A stretch of 64,000 nt of DNA. Origin: CAVUPF01 sp963777915 (GTDB lineage: Bacteria; Actinomycetota; Thermoleophilia; Solirubrobacterales; 70-9). Location: NCBI GenBank assembly GCA_963777915.1, contig CAVZSH010000005.1, positions 248,001 to 312,000 on the forward strand, given 5' to 3'. The position numbers were made by a program, and so were the translations under genes. Shown here one piece after another: positions 8,647 to 16,874 of this stretch. Numbering within the stretch: position 1 is the stretch's first letter; each line of letters opens with the position of its first letter. Below the pieces are notes generated by a model. The model ran no database searches and had not been told where the DNA came from. It worked only from the letters and a program-made list of their open reading frames with translations.

Positions 8647-9261
8647 TCAGAGCAGGTAGATGTGCCCATGCTCGACTATTGCCCTCTGCATCTCGTCGAT
8701 CTCGATCGAGCTGAGGTCTCGCGGCCAACGGTCAAAGCGTGGACAGGACTCCATCTGCACGAGATGGCGGTCTCGCAATTCGTCGGTGCTGGCGATCACC
8801 TTGGCCGGATTGCCCACGGCCAGGCTCTTGGCTGGTATCTCCCCGCGGACGATCGCACCGGCGCCGATGATCGCATCGTCGCCGATCACCGCTCCGGGAA
8901 GGATGATCGCCCCTGCCCCGATATAACACCGTTCGCCAATTATCACCGGACGGACCTCTGTGTATCCGGTAAGGCGCTTGATCGCCGCGTCGTGCGCGAG
9001 GATCCGCACGTCGGTGGCGACGATCGTATGGGAGCCGATTTCCACAGCCCACGCGAAGTCCGGGTCTACGACCGTGCGCTCGGCCAGGCGAATCGGCGAG
9101 TGAGCCCGCAGGCCGAGCTTGCGAAGTCGTCTGAGCGTCTGTGCCCCCCGCATGCGTGCCAGCAGGCGTGCACGCAGGCTTGTGGCCTCGACTCCACGGG
9201 GGTCGAGGTTCAAGACGGCTGGCGGCTCGGCGGAGAAGACGCTCATCAGCTTGGGCTCCAC
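8647..9261 (-). CDS. Left-handed beta-helix acetyltransferase (WcaF/maltose acetyltransferase-like)
   Basis: A 204-residue protein. A ~65-residue N-terminal helical part precedes hexapeptide repeats (AWAVEIGSHTIVATDVRILA, VRPVIIGERCYIGAGAIILP, GAVIGDDAIIGAGAIVRGEI, PAKSLAVGNPAKVIA). HDAAIKRLTGYTEV contains the conserved His region of the acetyltransferase active site. Members O- or N-acetylate sugars of surface glycans using acetyl-CoA. It is the last gene of a tightly packed leftward run (aminotransferase, sugar-phosphate transferase, dehydrogenase, this gene) and begins two bases after the dehydrogenase stop, so it is probably translated from the same transcript. The acceptor sugar is unknown. 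Confidence 0.78.
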   Translation of the reverse strand: MEPKLMSVFSAEPPAVLNLDPRGVEATSLRARLLARMRGAQTLRRLRKLGLRAHSPIRLAERTVVDPDFAWAVEIGSHTIVATDVRILAHDAAIKRLTGYTEVRPVIIGERCYIGAGAIILPGAVIGDDAIIGAGAIVRGEIPAKSLAVGNPAKVIASTDELRDRHLVQMESCPRFDRWPRDLSSIEIDEMQRAIVEHGHIYLL

Positions 9262-9263
9262 CG

Positions 9264-10355
9264 CTAATCTGCTCCGCTGGTTGCAGCTTCGAGGAAGCTG
9301 TCACCGCGCCGGCGAAGATGCCGCGCATCGGCGATGTCGAGCTCGACCGGGCTTCCTCCGGCCCTCATGGAGGTTTCGGAGGCCTCGACGATCTTGACGA
9401 TCTCCAGGCCCAGATGGGCGTTTGAACGTGGCTCCGCTCCGGTCAGGATGGCGTCTGCAAAATCGGCAAGCTCAAGGCTGAGTGGCTCGCGGGCCTCAAT
9501 CCGAGGCGCCACCATGTCTCCAGTTCGGTACGTCATCCTGTACTCGCCGAATGTCGTCGGCGTCGTCACATCGAGGCCTCGATCGTATATGCGGATTGCC
9601 TCGTCGGCAGAGGTGTCCTCGTACTGAACCATTCGCTTACTGCCCACGACTACCATCTGACGCAGCTTTCGCGGGGCCAGCCACGAGATCTGAACGTTGG
9701 CCGCCGTTCCGCTCGCAAATGACAGTGTAAGGAAAGCTGTCTCCGCAACATCGGCATCAAATACGCTGCGACCGGTGGCTGAGACTCGAACCACTGGCTC
9801 GTCGAGCCAGTACAGAAGGATCGAAAGATCGTGGGGAGCGAGATCACAAATGACGCCATCTCGCTGGTACATACCCAGGTTCATCCGTGAGGAGGTCACA
9901 AAGTAGGTCTCGCCGACGACGTCGTCCTGGATCAACTCGCGAACTTTGTTGACCGGAGGACTGTAGAGGAACGTGTGGCCAGGCATGAGCACCAGTCCCA
10001 GCTCTTCGCTCATGCGAGCCAGCTCCCAAGCATCTTCGGTTCGGCGCGCTAGCGGCTTCTCTACGAGAACGTGCTTGCCGGCAGCCAGCGCCTTCGAAAC
10101 AAGGTCGAAGTGGGTCACCGGAGGGGTCGCTATCAGTACAGCTTGCACCCGAGGATCGCGCAGGAGTTTGTCGAAGTCCGGCTCTACGGCATGGTCGGGA
10201 TAGCGGCCGAGGAACTGGGCAGCACGGCTCTCATTCAACTCGCAGAGTGCGTGCAACTCGAACTCGGGACGTCCCACGAGGTTGCGAAGAAGATTGGGCC
10301 CCCAGTATCCGTAGCCGACCACTGCGGCGCCGATGCGTGCCGGAACCATGCCCAT
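9264..10355 (-). CDS. Gfo/Idh/MocA-family NAD-dependent sugar dehydrogenase
   Basis: A 363-residue oxidoreductase. The N-terminal Rossmann domain shows the dinucleotide-binding stretch AAVVGYGYWGPNLLRNLVGR, the conserved VLIATPPVTHFDLVSKALAA and the EKP motif (HVLVEKPLARRTEDAWELA). The C-terminal alpha/beta domain carries GVICDLAPHDLSILLYWL, where the DLAPHD His/Asp pair is the usual catalytic region. In neighbours of this kind (WbpB/WlbA) the enzyme oxidises C3 of a UDP-HexNAc acid so that a DegT-type transaminase can aminate it. The flanking aminotransferase and acetyltransferases support that pathway. Its start overlaps the stop of the upstream priming transferase by one base. Confidence 0.87.
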   Translation of the reverse strand: MGMVPARIGAAVVGYGYWGPNLLRNLVGRPEFELHALCELNESRAAQFLGRYPDHAVEPDFDKLLRDPRVQAVLIATPPVTHFDLVSKALAAGKHVLVEKPLARRTEDAWELARMSEELGLVLMPGHTFLYSPPVNKVRELIQDDVVGETYFVTSSRMNLGMYQRDGVICDLAPHDLSILLYWLDEPVVRVSATGRSVFDADVAETAFLTLSFASGTAANVQISWLAPRKLRQMVVVGSKRMVQYEDTSADEAIRIYDRGLDVTTPTTFGEYRMTYRTGDMVAPRIEAREPLSLELADFADAILTGAEPRSNAHLGLEIVKIVEASETSMRAGGSPVELDIADARHLRRRGDSFLEAATSGAD

Positions 10356-11047
10356 CAGGCAACACCCTTCCGCCCAACGACGACACCGATGGTCTTCATG
10401 AGGATCAGGAGGTCAAGTCGCAGCGAGCGGGACTCGACGTACTCGACGTCAAGTCCAACCATCTCTGTGTAAGTCTTTTCGTTACGGCCGCTGACCTGCC
10501 AAAGCCCCGTCAGCCCCGGTTTTACGGCAAACCGCTTGAAAGCTCGCAGCGTATAGTGCTCGAGCTCGTAAGGCACTACAGGACGTGGCCCAACCAGCGA
10601 CATATCTCCTCGCAGCACATTCCACAGCTGCGGGAGCTCGTCAAAGCTCGTTCTGCGGAGGAATCTACCCACGCGGGTCACCCGGTCATCGGCCGCGAGC
10701 TTGAAGATGCTCTGACGCCCATCGGACTTCCGGGCGCCTTGCCCGCCGACCAGCTGGGCGATGTACTCGCGATGTGGAGCAGGATCGGCCCCCGCGTGCA
10801 TGGTCCTGAACTTATAAACCGTGAATTCGACCTCATTCAGGCCGATGCGGCGTTGCCGGAAGATCGCAGGTCCGTCGGAGTCAAGCCGAATCATCGCCCC
10901 GAGCAAGAGCAAGAGCGGTGCGGTTAGGAGAAGCATGAGTGCCGCGACAATCGTGTCCAGTGCCCTGCGGAGGAATCGCGTCACCGCTGAGTCCTCCGGC
11001 ACAGCAGATTCACGATCAATGAAGTGCCTGGCCTGATCAGCCTCCAC
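10355..11047 (-). CDS. Monotopic priming sugar-phosphate transferase (exopolysaccharide initiator)
   Basis: It transfers a sugar-1-phosphate from a UDP-sugar to undecaprenyl phosphate at the cytoplasmic face, starting glycan assembly. One hydrophobic hairpin (FLRRALDTIVAALMLLLTAP) precedes the catalytic domain with all hallmark motifs: IFRQRRIGLNEVEFTVYKFR with TMH, the FDELPQLWNVLRGDMSLVGP-RP block and VKPGLTGLWQVSGRN. It lacks the four-helix N-terminal part of WbaP/WcaJ, so it is the short type. I prefer a GTG start overlapping the aminotransferase stop by 11 bases; an ATG at 11107 would add 20 unconserved residues and a longer overlap. It sits inside the amino-sugar operon. Confidence 0.85.
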   Translation of the reverse strand: MEADQARHFIDRESAVPEDSAVTRFLRRALDTIVAALMLLLTAPLLLLLGAMIRLDSDGPAIFRQRRIGLNEVEFTVYKFRTMHAGADPAPHREYIAQLVGGQGARKSDGRQSIFKLAADDRVTRVGRFLRRTSFDELPQLWNVLRGDMSLVGPRPVVPYELEHYTLRAFKRFAVKPGLTGLWQVSGRNEKTYTEMVGLDVEYVESRSLRLDLLILMKTIGVVVGRKGVA

Positions 11048-12194
11048 TGGATGCTCTCGCAGCGTCGAATTCGTGGATGGCCTGTGCAACCTGGGCGATG
11101 TCCTCATCGCTGTGGAACGGACTTATCGGTAATGAACAGAATCGGCTGGCATGACTCTCTGCCACTGGGAGATCGCCCTTTGCCAGGCCAAGGCTTGCGT
11201 AAGCGTCCGACAGATGGATGGGCACGGGATAGTGAACGCCGCTCGCAATGCCGTGTCGCTGAAGATGGTCCCTTAGGGCGTCGCGCCGATCGCTCAAGAC
11301 GACGTATTGGTGGAATACGTGGTCGTGGCCATCAGACGGCAGTGCTGGCAGCTCAACCAGGGAGTGCTCCAGGTGTGCCGAAAGGAGCTCGGCAATAGAT
11401 CTTCTTCGCTCATTCCAGGCGTCCAAGTGCCGAAGCTTGATGCGTAAGATTGCCGCTTGCAGAGCATCAAGGCGAGCTGTGGTGCCGCGTAGGCGGTGGT
11501 AGTAGCGAGGGTGCTCTCCATGCGCACGCAGTAGCTTTACGTGCTCGGCCAGTGCTGAGTCGTTCGTGACGATTGCACCTCCGTCTCCCCATCCGCCGAG
11601 GTTCTTTGCCGGGTAAAAGCTGAAGCAGCCTGCAGCGCCCATCGAGCCGACACGCCGGCCCATGTAGATGGCGCCGTGTGCCTGGCAGGCATCCTCGACG
11701 AGATGCAATCCCGATGTGCGGGTGAGCTCGAGGAGCGGATCGATATCGGCAGTGCGACCGTGCAGATGGACCGGAATCACGCAGCGGGTTCTCGGTGTGA
11801 GAGAGCTCGCGACAGTATCGGCCGTAATCGTGTTAGTGCCAGGATCGACATCAATGAGACGGGGATCGGCTCCCGCAAGAGTGACGGCCTCGGCGGTGGC
11901 AATAAACGAGTTGGTTGGGACAATTACCTCGTCCCCAGGGCCAATGTTCAAGGCGCGAAGCGTTAATGCGAGAGCTTCAGTCCCGGACGACACTCCGATC
12001 GCGTGAGTGGTCCCGCAATACTCGGCGAACTCGGTCTCAAAGGCCTCCAGCTCATCCCCTTCGGTGAATGCGCCCGCCGATGCGACAAGCTCAACTGCAG
12101 AGATGAGGCTTGCGAAGAGCTGGGGATCCGCGTGATCCAGGCGGGTTAGCGGGACTGGGTCACGGGTTCGCTCCTGTCGGCTGGCAACCGCCAT
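11037..12194 (-). CDS. DegT/DnrJ/EryC1/StrS-family PLP aminotransferase
   Basis: A 385-residue sugar aminotransferase. The PLP-binding Lys lies in CFSFYPAKNLGGWGDGGAIV. Other family signatures are IGVSSGTEALALTLRALNIG (cofactor phosphate loop), DEVIVPTNSFIATAEAVTLA, and LVEDACQAHGAIYMGRRVGS with the ring-contacting Asp. It probably aminates a keto-sugar nucleotide, the step before N-acetylation by a beta-helix acyltransferase. It is the first gene of a leftward operon with the priming transferase and dehydrogenase downstream. Only about 100 bases separate its start from the end of a leftward HPr-kinase-like gene, so the lasso locus and the sugar operon may share transcription. Confidence 0.9.
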   Translation of the reverse strand: MAVASRQERTRDPVPLTRLDHADPQLFASLISAVELVASAGAFTEGDELEAFETEFAEYCGTTHAIGVSSGTEALALTLRALNIGPGDEVIVPTNSFIATAEAVTLAGADPRLIDVDPGTNTITADTVASSLTPRTRCVIPVHLHGRTADIDPLLELTRTSGLHLVEDACQAHGAIYMGRRVGSMGAAGCFSFYPAKNLGGWGDGGAIVTNDSALAEHVKLLRAHGEHPRYYHRLRGTTARLDALQAAILRIKLRHLDAWNERRRSIAELLSAHLEHSLVELPALPSDGHDHVFHQYVVLSDRRDALRDHLQRHGIASGVHYPVPIHLSDAYASLGLAKGDLPVAESHASRFCSLPISPFHSDEDIAQVAQAIHEFDAARASSGG

Positions 12195-12293
12195 CGCACA
12201 TGTAACGGGCGAAGGCGCGGGATCCTTCTGCGATCCGCTTGTCGTGGTGGACCATGAACGGCGCGAGTCTGTCGCAAACGCGACCCGGTCTGG

Positions 12294-13253
12294 CTAAGCG
12301 ACTGACTCAGCCTCTAAGTTCGTGGCTCGAAGCCTGTCTTCGACAATGTCGGCAAGCCCGGCGAGGTCGCCGTCGCAGCCAGCTTGAAGGCGATACACGG
12401 GAACGCTGCGGACAAGCTCGTACAAGAGACCAGATCGTGTCAGTGCTCGCCCTGAATCGCGGTTGAGCGAGAGCATGTGGGGGAGAAGACGTCCGCCGCC
12501 TACGGGCTCCCGGATGGCCTGGGGAGCAACTGCCCGGCGCCGGTCGAGTATGAAGAGCTCTGCGAGGGGCTGAGGGCCACTGCCGCCTTGTCGGACACGT
12601 ACCCAGGCCATTCCGTCGTCGGGAAGGACGCCGAGTGAGTCACCCATCTCCTGCGTCACCCCGCGGTGGTCGGCCGGAAGCGTCATCAGCGGTGGGCCCG
12701 GGTGCGCTAGCACCTTGCCGCCGATGCGACTCAGAGCCACCACATCGTCGGAGAAGAGAGGGCGGCCGCGTTGCACCAGCTCGGCGGCGATCGTTGACTT
12801 CCCTCCGCCGGGCGCGGCAACAAAGGCGACGATTCCCTCTGGCACGCAGATCGCACTCGCGTGGAGAGCCTCGAAGCCCCGAATCAGGCTCGCGCATTGA
12901 AGGGCCGTATCGAGCAGGAATCGCTGCCAGCTGAGACTCTCCGGGTCTGCCGGGGCGCAGAGCAGCGTCCGCCCGGTTCGATCCAGATGGAAGGTCGCCC
13001 GGCGTCCGAAGGTGAGTAGGTGATCACCCGCCTGACCTCGCTCACATCGAACGTGACGGTCGTTGGGAAATGTCGTTTGCCATGCCGGCGTCCCGTTGGC
13101 ATCGCTCCAATGACCGATCACTTCGTCTTTCTCGGCGAGCCGAAGAGTTAGGTCTGGCTCCTCGGCCACTTCGGTGGAGTCGGAGATCGGAACCTCAAAG
13201 GCCGATTGCACACGAAGGCCATAGGCGGAGAACATCTGCCGTCTCACCCCCAT
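12294..13253 (-). CDS. HPr kinase-like protein (lasso-locus kinase 1)
   Basis: A 319-residue protein with an HPr-serine-kinase-like P-loop fold in its C-terminal half. Visible are the family motif EALHASAI (about 129-135), the Walker A loop AAPGGGKST (about 146-154) and PLFSDDVVAL with paired Asp (169-170). The N-terminal ~120 residues are a divergent beta-rich part. It lacks the HPr-recognising C-terminal signature of carbohydrate-control HPrK. Relatives in lasso-peptide clusters (paeninodin PadeK) phosphorylate a Ser of the peptide. It is read away from the other lasso genes and from a related kinase gene starting 195 bases to the right. Its substrate is inferred from context only. Confidence 0.8.
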   Translation of the reverse strand: MGVRRQMFSAYGLRVQSAFEVPISDSTEVAEEPDLTLRLAEKDEVIGHWSDANGTPAWQTTFPNDRHVRCERGQAGDHLLTFGRRATFHLDRTGRTLLCAPADPESLSWQRFLLDTALQCASLIRGFEALHASAICVPEGIVAFVAAPGGGKSTIAAELVQRGRPLFSDDVVALSRIGGKVLAHPGPPLMTLPADHRGVTQEMGDSLGVLPDDGMAWVRVRQGGSGPQPLAELFILDRRRAVAPQAIREPVGGGRLLPHMLSLNRDSGRALTRSGLLYELVRSVPVYRLQAGCDGDLAGLADIVEDRLRATNLEAESVA

Positions 13254-13447
13254 GGAACTGGGCGACAGCCAGGGTTCTTGCGGGACCCGGTGTCCAGCCG
13301 TCCGGTTACCGAGAAATGTGTAAGCCGAAAGTTGGCTGAGACGGCCCGCGGCCGATGGGGTCCTGAGCGTCGTCCGCCCGTCCTATGCGGGCGAGTTCAA
13401 GCTGCTCAGGCGGAAGAATCTCAGCTTGTCCAGAGTTTATTCAGGCT

Positions 13448-14392
13448 ATGGACTACAGCTATGTGGCCTACGGCCTGGCGATGCACTCCTCCTTTTCGCT
13501 CCCCGGTATGGAACAGGCTGCTGAGGGCGGACTTCCTTCGTTAGCCCTCGATCTCGAGACGCCCGCCGAAATGCAGGCTTTCTGGGGACGGGCGCCAGGC
13601 TCATCCCCCTGGCGTGGTCGGCTTGGCGACGGACAGGAGTTCACGATCGAGCGGGGGATCGGAGGGGATCTGCTTTTCACCTACGGCGAGCGGGATCGCT
13701 TTCGCCTCGACCGGCTCGAGCGCCGACTTGGATGTGCCCCGCTGGACGTTGCTCGCCTCGACTGGCAGCGGGTGCTGCTGAATCGCATTCTCCCGAACGT
13801 CAGCATCGCCTACGGTCGTGAGGCTCTGCACGCAAGCGCGGTGGAGACCTCGCTCGGAGTGATCGCGGTCGCAGCGCCGAGCGGCATGGGAAAGTCGACA
13901 CTCGCGAGCGAGCTGATGCAGCGGGGGTGGCCGCTATTTACCGACGACGTGCTGATTCTCGCCGAAGGACCCGAAGCCGTCCAAGCACAGCCCGCCAGCC
14001 CTCACATGAACATCCACACCGGTGTAGTCAACCCGGAGGAGTTTGGCGCAGCCTTGGGGGTCTTCGCGGGTGAGCGCTGGATCGCGGTCCGCTGCAGCGC
14101 CCACCAGGCCCGAGAGGTGGCTGCCATCGTCGTTTTGGAGCGCGGTCAGGGTCTGGATCTAACCGCCGAGCCTCTGCCCAGTTCTCCTCTCGCCCTCGCC
14201 CCGTACATGCTCGGCTTGCCGGACGACGACGAGCGCGACGCCAGTCGCTTTGCGCTCTACTCCGATCTGGTCGACTCGGTGAGGCTCCTTCGCCTTACCG
14301 CGGGCACGACGGTCGGGCCGGCTGATCTCGCCGACGCGCTCGAGCAGGCGCTGGGCCTAAGCGCTCCGCTCGCCGCTCAGGGGGCTGCATGA
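13448..14392 (+). CDS. HPr kinase-like protein (lasso-locus kinase 2)
   Basis: A 314-residue relative of the divergently read kinase. From the chosen ATG (MDYSYVAYGLAMHSSFSLP) it aligns from its N-terminus with that protein; the frame is open 21 codons upstream. The motifs are EALHASAV (about 126-132), Walker A APSGMGKST (about 143-151) and PLFTDDVLIL with the two Asp near 166-167. The stop overlaps the start of the ABC ATPase gene (ATGA), indicating one operon: kinase, ATPase, permease, B1, B2, kinase, cyclase. It probably phosphorylates the lasso precursor or product. A loss-of-function adaptor role is possible but all nucleotide-binding residues look intact. Confidence 0.8.
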   Translation: MDYSYVAYGLAMHSSFSLPGMEQAAEGGLPSLALDLETPAEMQAFWGRAPGSSPWRGRLGDGQEFTIERGIGGDLLFTYGERDRFRLDRLERRLGCAPLDVARLDWQRVLLNRILPNVSIAYGREALHASAVETSLGVIAVAAPSGMGKSTLASELMQRGWPLFTDDVLILAEGPEAVQAQPASPHMNIHTGVVNPEEFGAALGVFAGERWIAVRCSAHQAREVAAIVVLERGQGLDLTAEPLPSSPLALAPYMLGLPDDDERDASRFALYSDLVDSVRLLRLTAGTTVGPADLADALEQALGLSAPLAAQGAA

Positions 14393-15210
14393 CGCCACAA
14401 TCACCGCAGACGCTGGCGCTACCGGGGACGCAGCTCAACAGATCTGAGGAGTCCGCAGCCACCGCGATCGCGCCTGCGCCGCGCGCAGGCGCCGGAAACG
14501 GGGCGACTCCGCGTCTGGGCCCGCTCTCAGCGCCCCTTGGGCCAACCGAGGAGTCCTTTCCGCTGATGCTCAGGAACGTCGGAAAGCGCTGGCACAGGAA
14601 CCCGACTTCGGTGCTGGACGGGGTCGACCTGAACCTTGATCCCGGAACCAGAACCTGGGTCGGTGGGCGAAACGGGGCGGGCAAGACCACCCTGTTGCGG
14701 ATCGCCGCCGGATTGATCGACCCGGACTGCGGGCGGGCTGAGGTCTGGGGGTTTACGGCGCGCGAGAATCGCAGCCGCTATCAAAGCCTCGTGTCGTTCC
14801 TGCCCGCCGGCGACCGTGGCCTTTACGCCCGCCTCACCGTTCAGCACCAGCTGGACTTTTGGGCCCGGATGGCGATGATCGCTCCCGCGGACATCCGTCC
14901 CAGAGTCGAGGCGGCCATCGACACCTTCGAATTGGGCGAGTTCGCCGATCGCCGGGTCGATCGCATGTCGATGGGTCAGCGTCAGCGGCTGCGGATTGCG
15001 ATGACTTTTCTCACCGAACCGGAGATCGTCTTGGTCGACGAGCCGCTGACCAGCCTCGACTCCGAGGGGGCCGCGATCTTGGACCAGGCAATCGAGGCCC
15101 TGATTGCGCGCGACGGAGCGCTGCTCTGGTGCTCGCCAGAGGTCGAGCATCTCCGACAGCCATTCGACGTGCGCTGGATCCTCGAAGACGGAAGGCTCGC
15201 GAAAGCATGA
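14389..15210 (+). CDS. ABC transporter ATP-binding protein (lasso exporter, ATPase subunit)
   Basis: A 273-residue ATPase. After a ~55-residue Pro/Ala-rich extension come Walker A GGRNGAGKTT (92-101), the signature MSMGQRQRLRIA (193-204, MSMGQ in place of LSGGQ) and Walker B IVLVDEPL (213-220), with the D-loop SLDS just after. It overlaps both neighbours by four bases (ATGA), so it is translationally coupled to kinase 2 and the permease. In lasso loci an ABC exporter secretes the mature peptide and gives self-immunity. Here it is a stand-alone ATPase paired with an ABC-2 permease rather than the usual single fused protein. Confidence 0.87.
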   Translation: MTPQSPQTLALPGTQLNRSEESAATAIAPAPRAGAGNGATPRLGPLSAPLGPTEESFPLMLRNVGKRWHRNPTSVLDGVDLNLDPGTRTWVGGRNGAGKTTLLRIAAGLIDPDCGRAEVWGFTARENRSRYQSLVSFLPAGDRGLYARLTVQHQLDFWARMAMIAPADIRPRVEAAIDTFELGEFADRRVDRMSMGQRQRLRIAMTFLTEPEIVLVDEPLTSLDSEGAAILDQAIEALIARDGALLWCSPEVEHLRQPFDVRWILEDGRLAKA

Positions 15211-16016
15211 GCGATCTGAAGTGCAGCGCTCGCGCGTTCTTGGCTGTGATGCGGCGAGACCTGCGTGTCTATCTGTCCTATCGGACCCGGATGGTCAGCC
15301 AGGCGCTGACCGCGGTGTTCAGCCTCACCCTCTTCTACTACGTGTCGCGCCTCGTGCACGTCAGCGGCTTTGCCTCGCCGGAGAGCTATTTCGGCTTTGT
15401 CGTCGTCGGCATCGCGCTGGTGAGTGTCCTCTACTCGTGCTTCTCGGTCGCCGAAATGGTCAGGCAGGAGTTGGTGGCGGGCACATTCGAGCGTCTGCTT
15501 CTATCTCCGTTCGGCGCAATCCGCAGCGTGATCGCGATGGCGCTGTTCCCGCTGCTCTATGGCCTGGTGCTCGCCGCGGTCACGCTCGGCATCGGATGCG
15601 CTGTGTTCGGATTGCAGTTGCACTGGTCAACAGTTCCTCTGAGCGTTCCGGCGATGGGTTTGGCGCTGCTTGCCTTTTTGCCCTTCGGACTGCTCTTCGC
15701 AGCCCTCACGGTTGCGACCAAACAGGGCAACGTGGGGACGAGCTGGGTGATCGCGCTGATCTCGATCGTCGGGGGCCTCTACTTTCCAATCTCGCTGTTG
15801 CCGGCATGGGCGCAGACGGCGGCCAAGCTGCAGCCCTTCACCCCGGCGACGGAGGTGCTTCGACACCTGCTCGTCGGCAGCCCACAAAGCACCTCGACCG
15901 CTACTGCCCTGGCAAAGCTGGTGGCGTTTGCCGCAGTGCTGCTGCCGGCCTCGATTTTCGCCCTATCTCAGGCGATTCGCGTCGGCCAACGCCGCGGCAC
16001 GATCATCGAGTACTGA
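15207..16016 (+). CDS. ABC-2 type transporter permease (lasso exporter, membrane subunit)
   Basis: A 269-residue integral membrane protein with about six hydrophobic segments, for example MVSQALTAVFSLTLFYYVSR, YFGFVVVGIALVSVLYSC, VIAMALFPLLYGLVLAAVTL, VPAMGLALLAFLPFGLLFAA and SWVIALISIVGGLYFPISLL. The VRQELVAGTFERLLLSP stretch after the second helix matches ABC-2 permeases, where it forms the coupling helix to the ATPase. Start and stop fit an operon: the ATG overlaps the ATPase stop, and the PqqD-type gene begins 23 bases after this stop. It probably exports the lasso peptide together with the ATPase. A longer open frame upstream of this ATG is a shadow of the ATPase gene. Confidence 0.87.
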   Translation: MSDLKCSARAFLAVMRRDLRVYLSYRTRMVSQALTAVFSLTLFYYVSRLVHVSGFASPESYFGFVVVGIALVSVLYSCFSVAEMVRQELVAGTFERLLLSPFGAIRSVIAMALFPLLYGLVLAAVTLGIGCAVFGLQLHWSTVPLSVPAMGLALLAFLPFGLLFAALTVATKQGNVGTSWVIALISIVGGLYFPISLLPAWAQTAAKLQPFTPATEVLRHLLVGSPQSTSTATALAKLVAFAAVLLPASIFALSQAIRVGQRRGTIIEY

Positions 16017-16039
16017 AAGACCTGCGAGGTGAGCCTGTC

Positions 16040-16357
16040 ATGACCCCAAACGCGACGCCCATCCCACCGCCTCTGCTGAAGACCAGGATCAAGGTGCCCC
16101 AGCACGTCGTCTACCGCAGCTTCCCGACGGAGACCGTCGTGCTCAACCTTCAGACCGGCAAGTACCACGGTCTCAACCCGACCGCTGGGCGCATGCTGGA
16201 AGCCCTGGAGCAGGCCGACACTGTCAATCAAGCGGCGGCTGCGGCGGCAAGGGACTACGAGCAATCTCAGGCCACGACCGAGCAGGACATGTGTGACCTC
16301 TGTCAGGCCTTGCTCGAGCGAGGCTTGATCGAGATCGAAGGCGATGGTGGAAGCTGA
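16040..16357 (+). CDS. PqqD-type leader-recognition protein (lasso B1/RRE)
   Basis: A 105-residue PqqD-like protein. The sequence RIKVPQHVVYRSFPTETVVL, then LNLQTGKYHGLNPTAGRMLE and a helical C-terminus ending ALLERGLIEIE, matches the three-strand/three-helix RiPP recognition element. In lasso biosynthesis B1 binds the precursor leader, mainly its Tyr-Pro-Leu/Ile positions, and delivers it to the peptidase. The start is the ATG after GCGAGGTGAGC. The gene overlaps the B2 gene by 14 bases, which supports co-translation of the two halves of the split McjB-type enzyme. No cofactor or catalytic residue is expected. Confidence 0.9.
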   Translation: MTPNATPIPPPLLKTRIKVPQHVVYRSFPTETVVLNLQTGKYHGLNPTAGRMLEALEQADTVNQAAAAAARDYEQSQATTEQDMCDLCQALLERGLIEIEGDGGS

Positions 16358-16865
16358 TTTGGGCAACTCTGCCGGCCGCCAGGCTGCAAGGCTGACGCCC
16401 CAGCCCCAGCCCCAGCCCCAGCCCCAGCTCCAGGTCTCAACGCCCCGCCAGCGACCGGTCGTGCGCAAGCTGAGAGCCGGCGAGCGCGGGCGCCTCGCTA
16501 CAGAGATCATCGCGGCGTACCTACGCGCCCAGCGCGAGCTCGGTCGGGCACCGATCGCCGTGGTGGTGGAGCGACTGCGCTCAGGCGCCTCCCCAATGCG
16601 AGCGGAAGACTCCGAGACGCTTGCCGAGGCGCGACGCCTCGGCCGCGCGGTGGTGCGGACACTCCCCTTTTTGCCAGGCGATACGCGCTGCTTGCGGCGC
16701 TCACTGGTGCTGGTCCAGCTGCTGGGGAGGCGCGGAATCTCCGCCCGCCTTGTGATCGCCGTCCGCGCCGATCCGGATTTTCTAGCCCACGCCTGGGTCG
16801 AGCATGGGGGAGAGCCGCTTCTCGCTCCCCCGGATAAGTCGTTTGCTCGACTCGTCGAGCTGTAG
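16344..16865 (+). CDS. Transglutaminase-like lasso leader peptidase (B2)
   Basis: A 173-residue protein of the transglutaminase-like superfamily found in lasso clusters. The catalytic Cys lies in GDTRCLRRSLVL (Cys116) and the His in FLAHAWVEHGG (His149). A downstream Asp in APPDKS may complete the triad. With B1 it cuts off the leader so that the cyclase can close the ring. The N-terminus carries five Pro-Gln repeats and a Leu-Gln encoded by a CCCCAG tandem repeat (16398-16427), absent from typical B2 proteins. It overlaps the B1 gene, and the third kinase gene begins ten bases after its stop. Confidence 0.9.
   Translation: MVEADLGNSAGRQAARLTPQPQPQPQPQLQVSTPRQRPVVRKLRAGERGRLATEIIAAYLRAQRELGRAPIAVVVERLRSGASPMRAEDSETLAEARRLGRAVVRTLPFLPGDTRCLRRSLVLVQLLGRRGISARLVIAVRADPDFLAHAWVEHGGEPLLAPPDKSFARLVEL
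16398..16433 (+). repeat. CCCCAG tandem repeat inside the B2 gene
   Basis: Five perfect CCCCAG hexamers are followed by one variant (CTCCAG). The array is in frame and encodes Pro-Gln units near the B2 N-terminus. A change in unit number would not break the frame, so the repeat can vary in length among strains without inactivating the enzyme. Confidence 0.85.
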
Positions 16866-16874
16866 GCGGGGCCG

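Noticed and set aside
15104..16039. Long open frame leading into the PqqD-type gene
   Set aside because: It reads through the permease in the wrong frame; the real start at 16040 has a ribosome-binding site and begins the PqqD-like domain.
16398..16433. Short tandem repeat as a possible CRISPR-like array
   Set aside because: Units are 6 bases with no spacers and encode Pro-Gln in frame within a recognisable gene.
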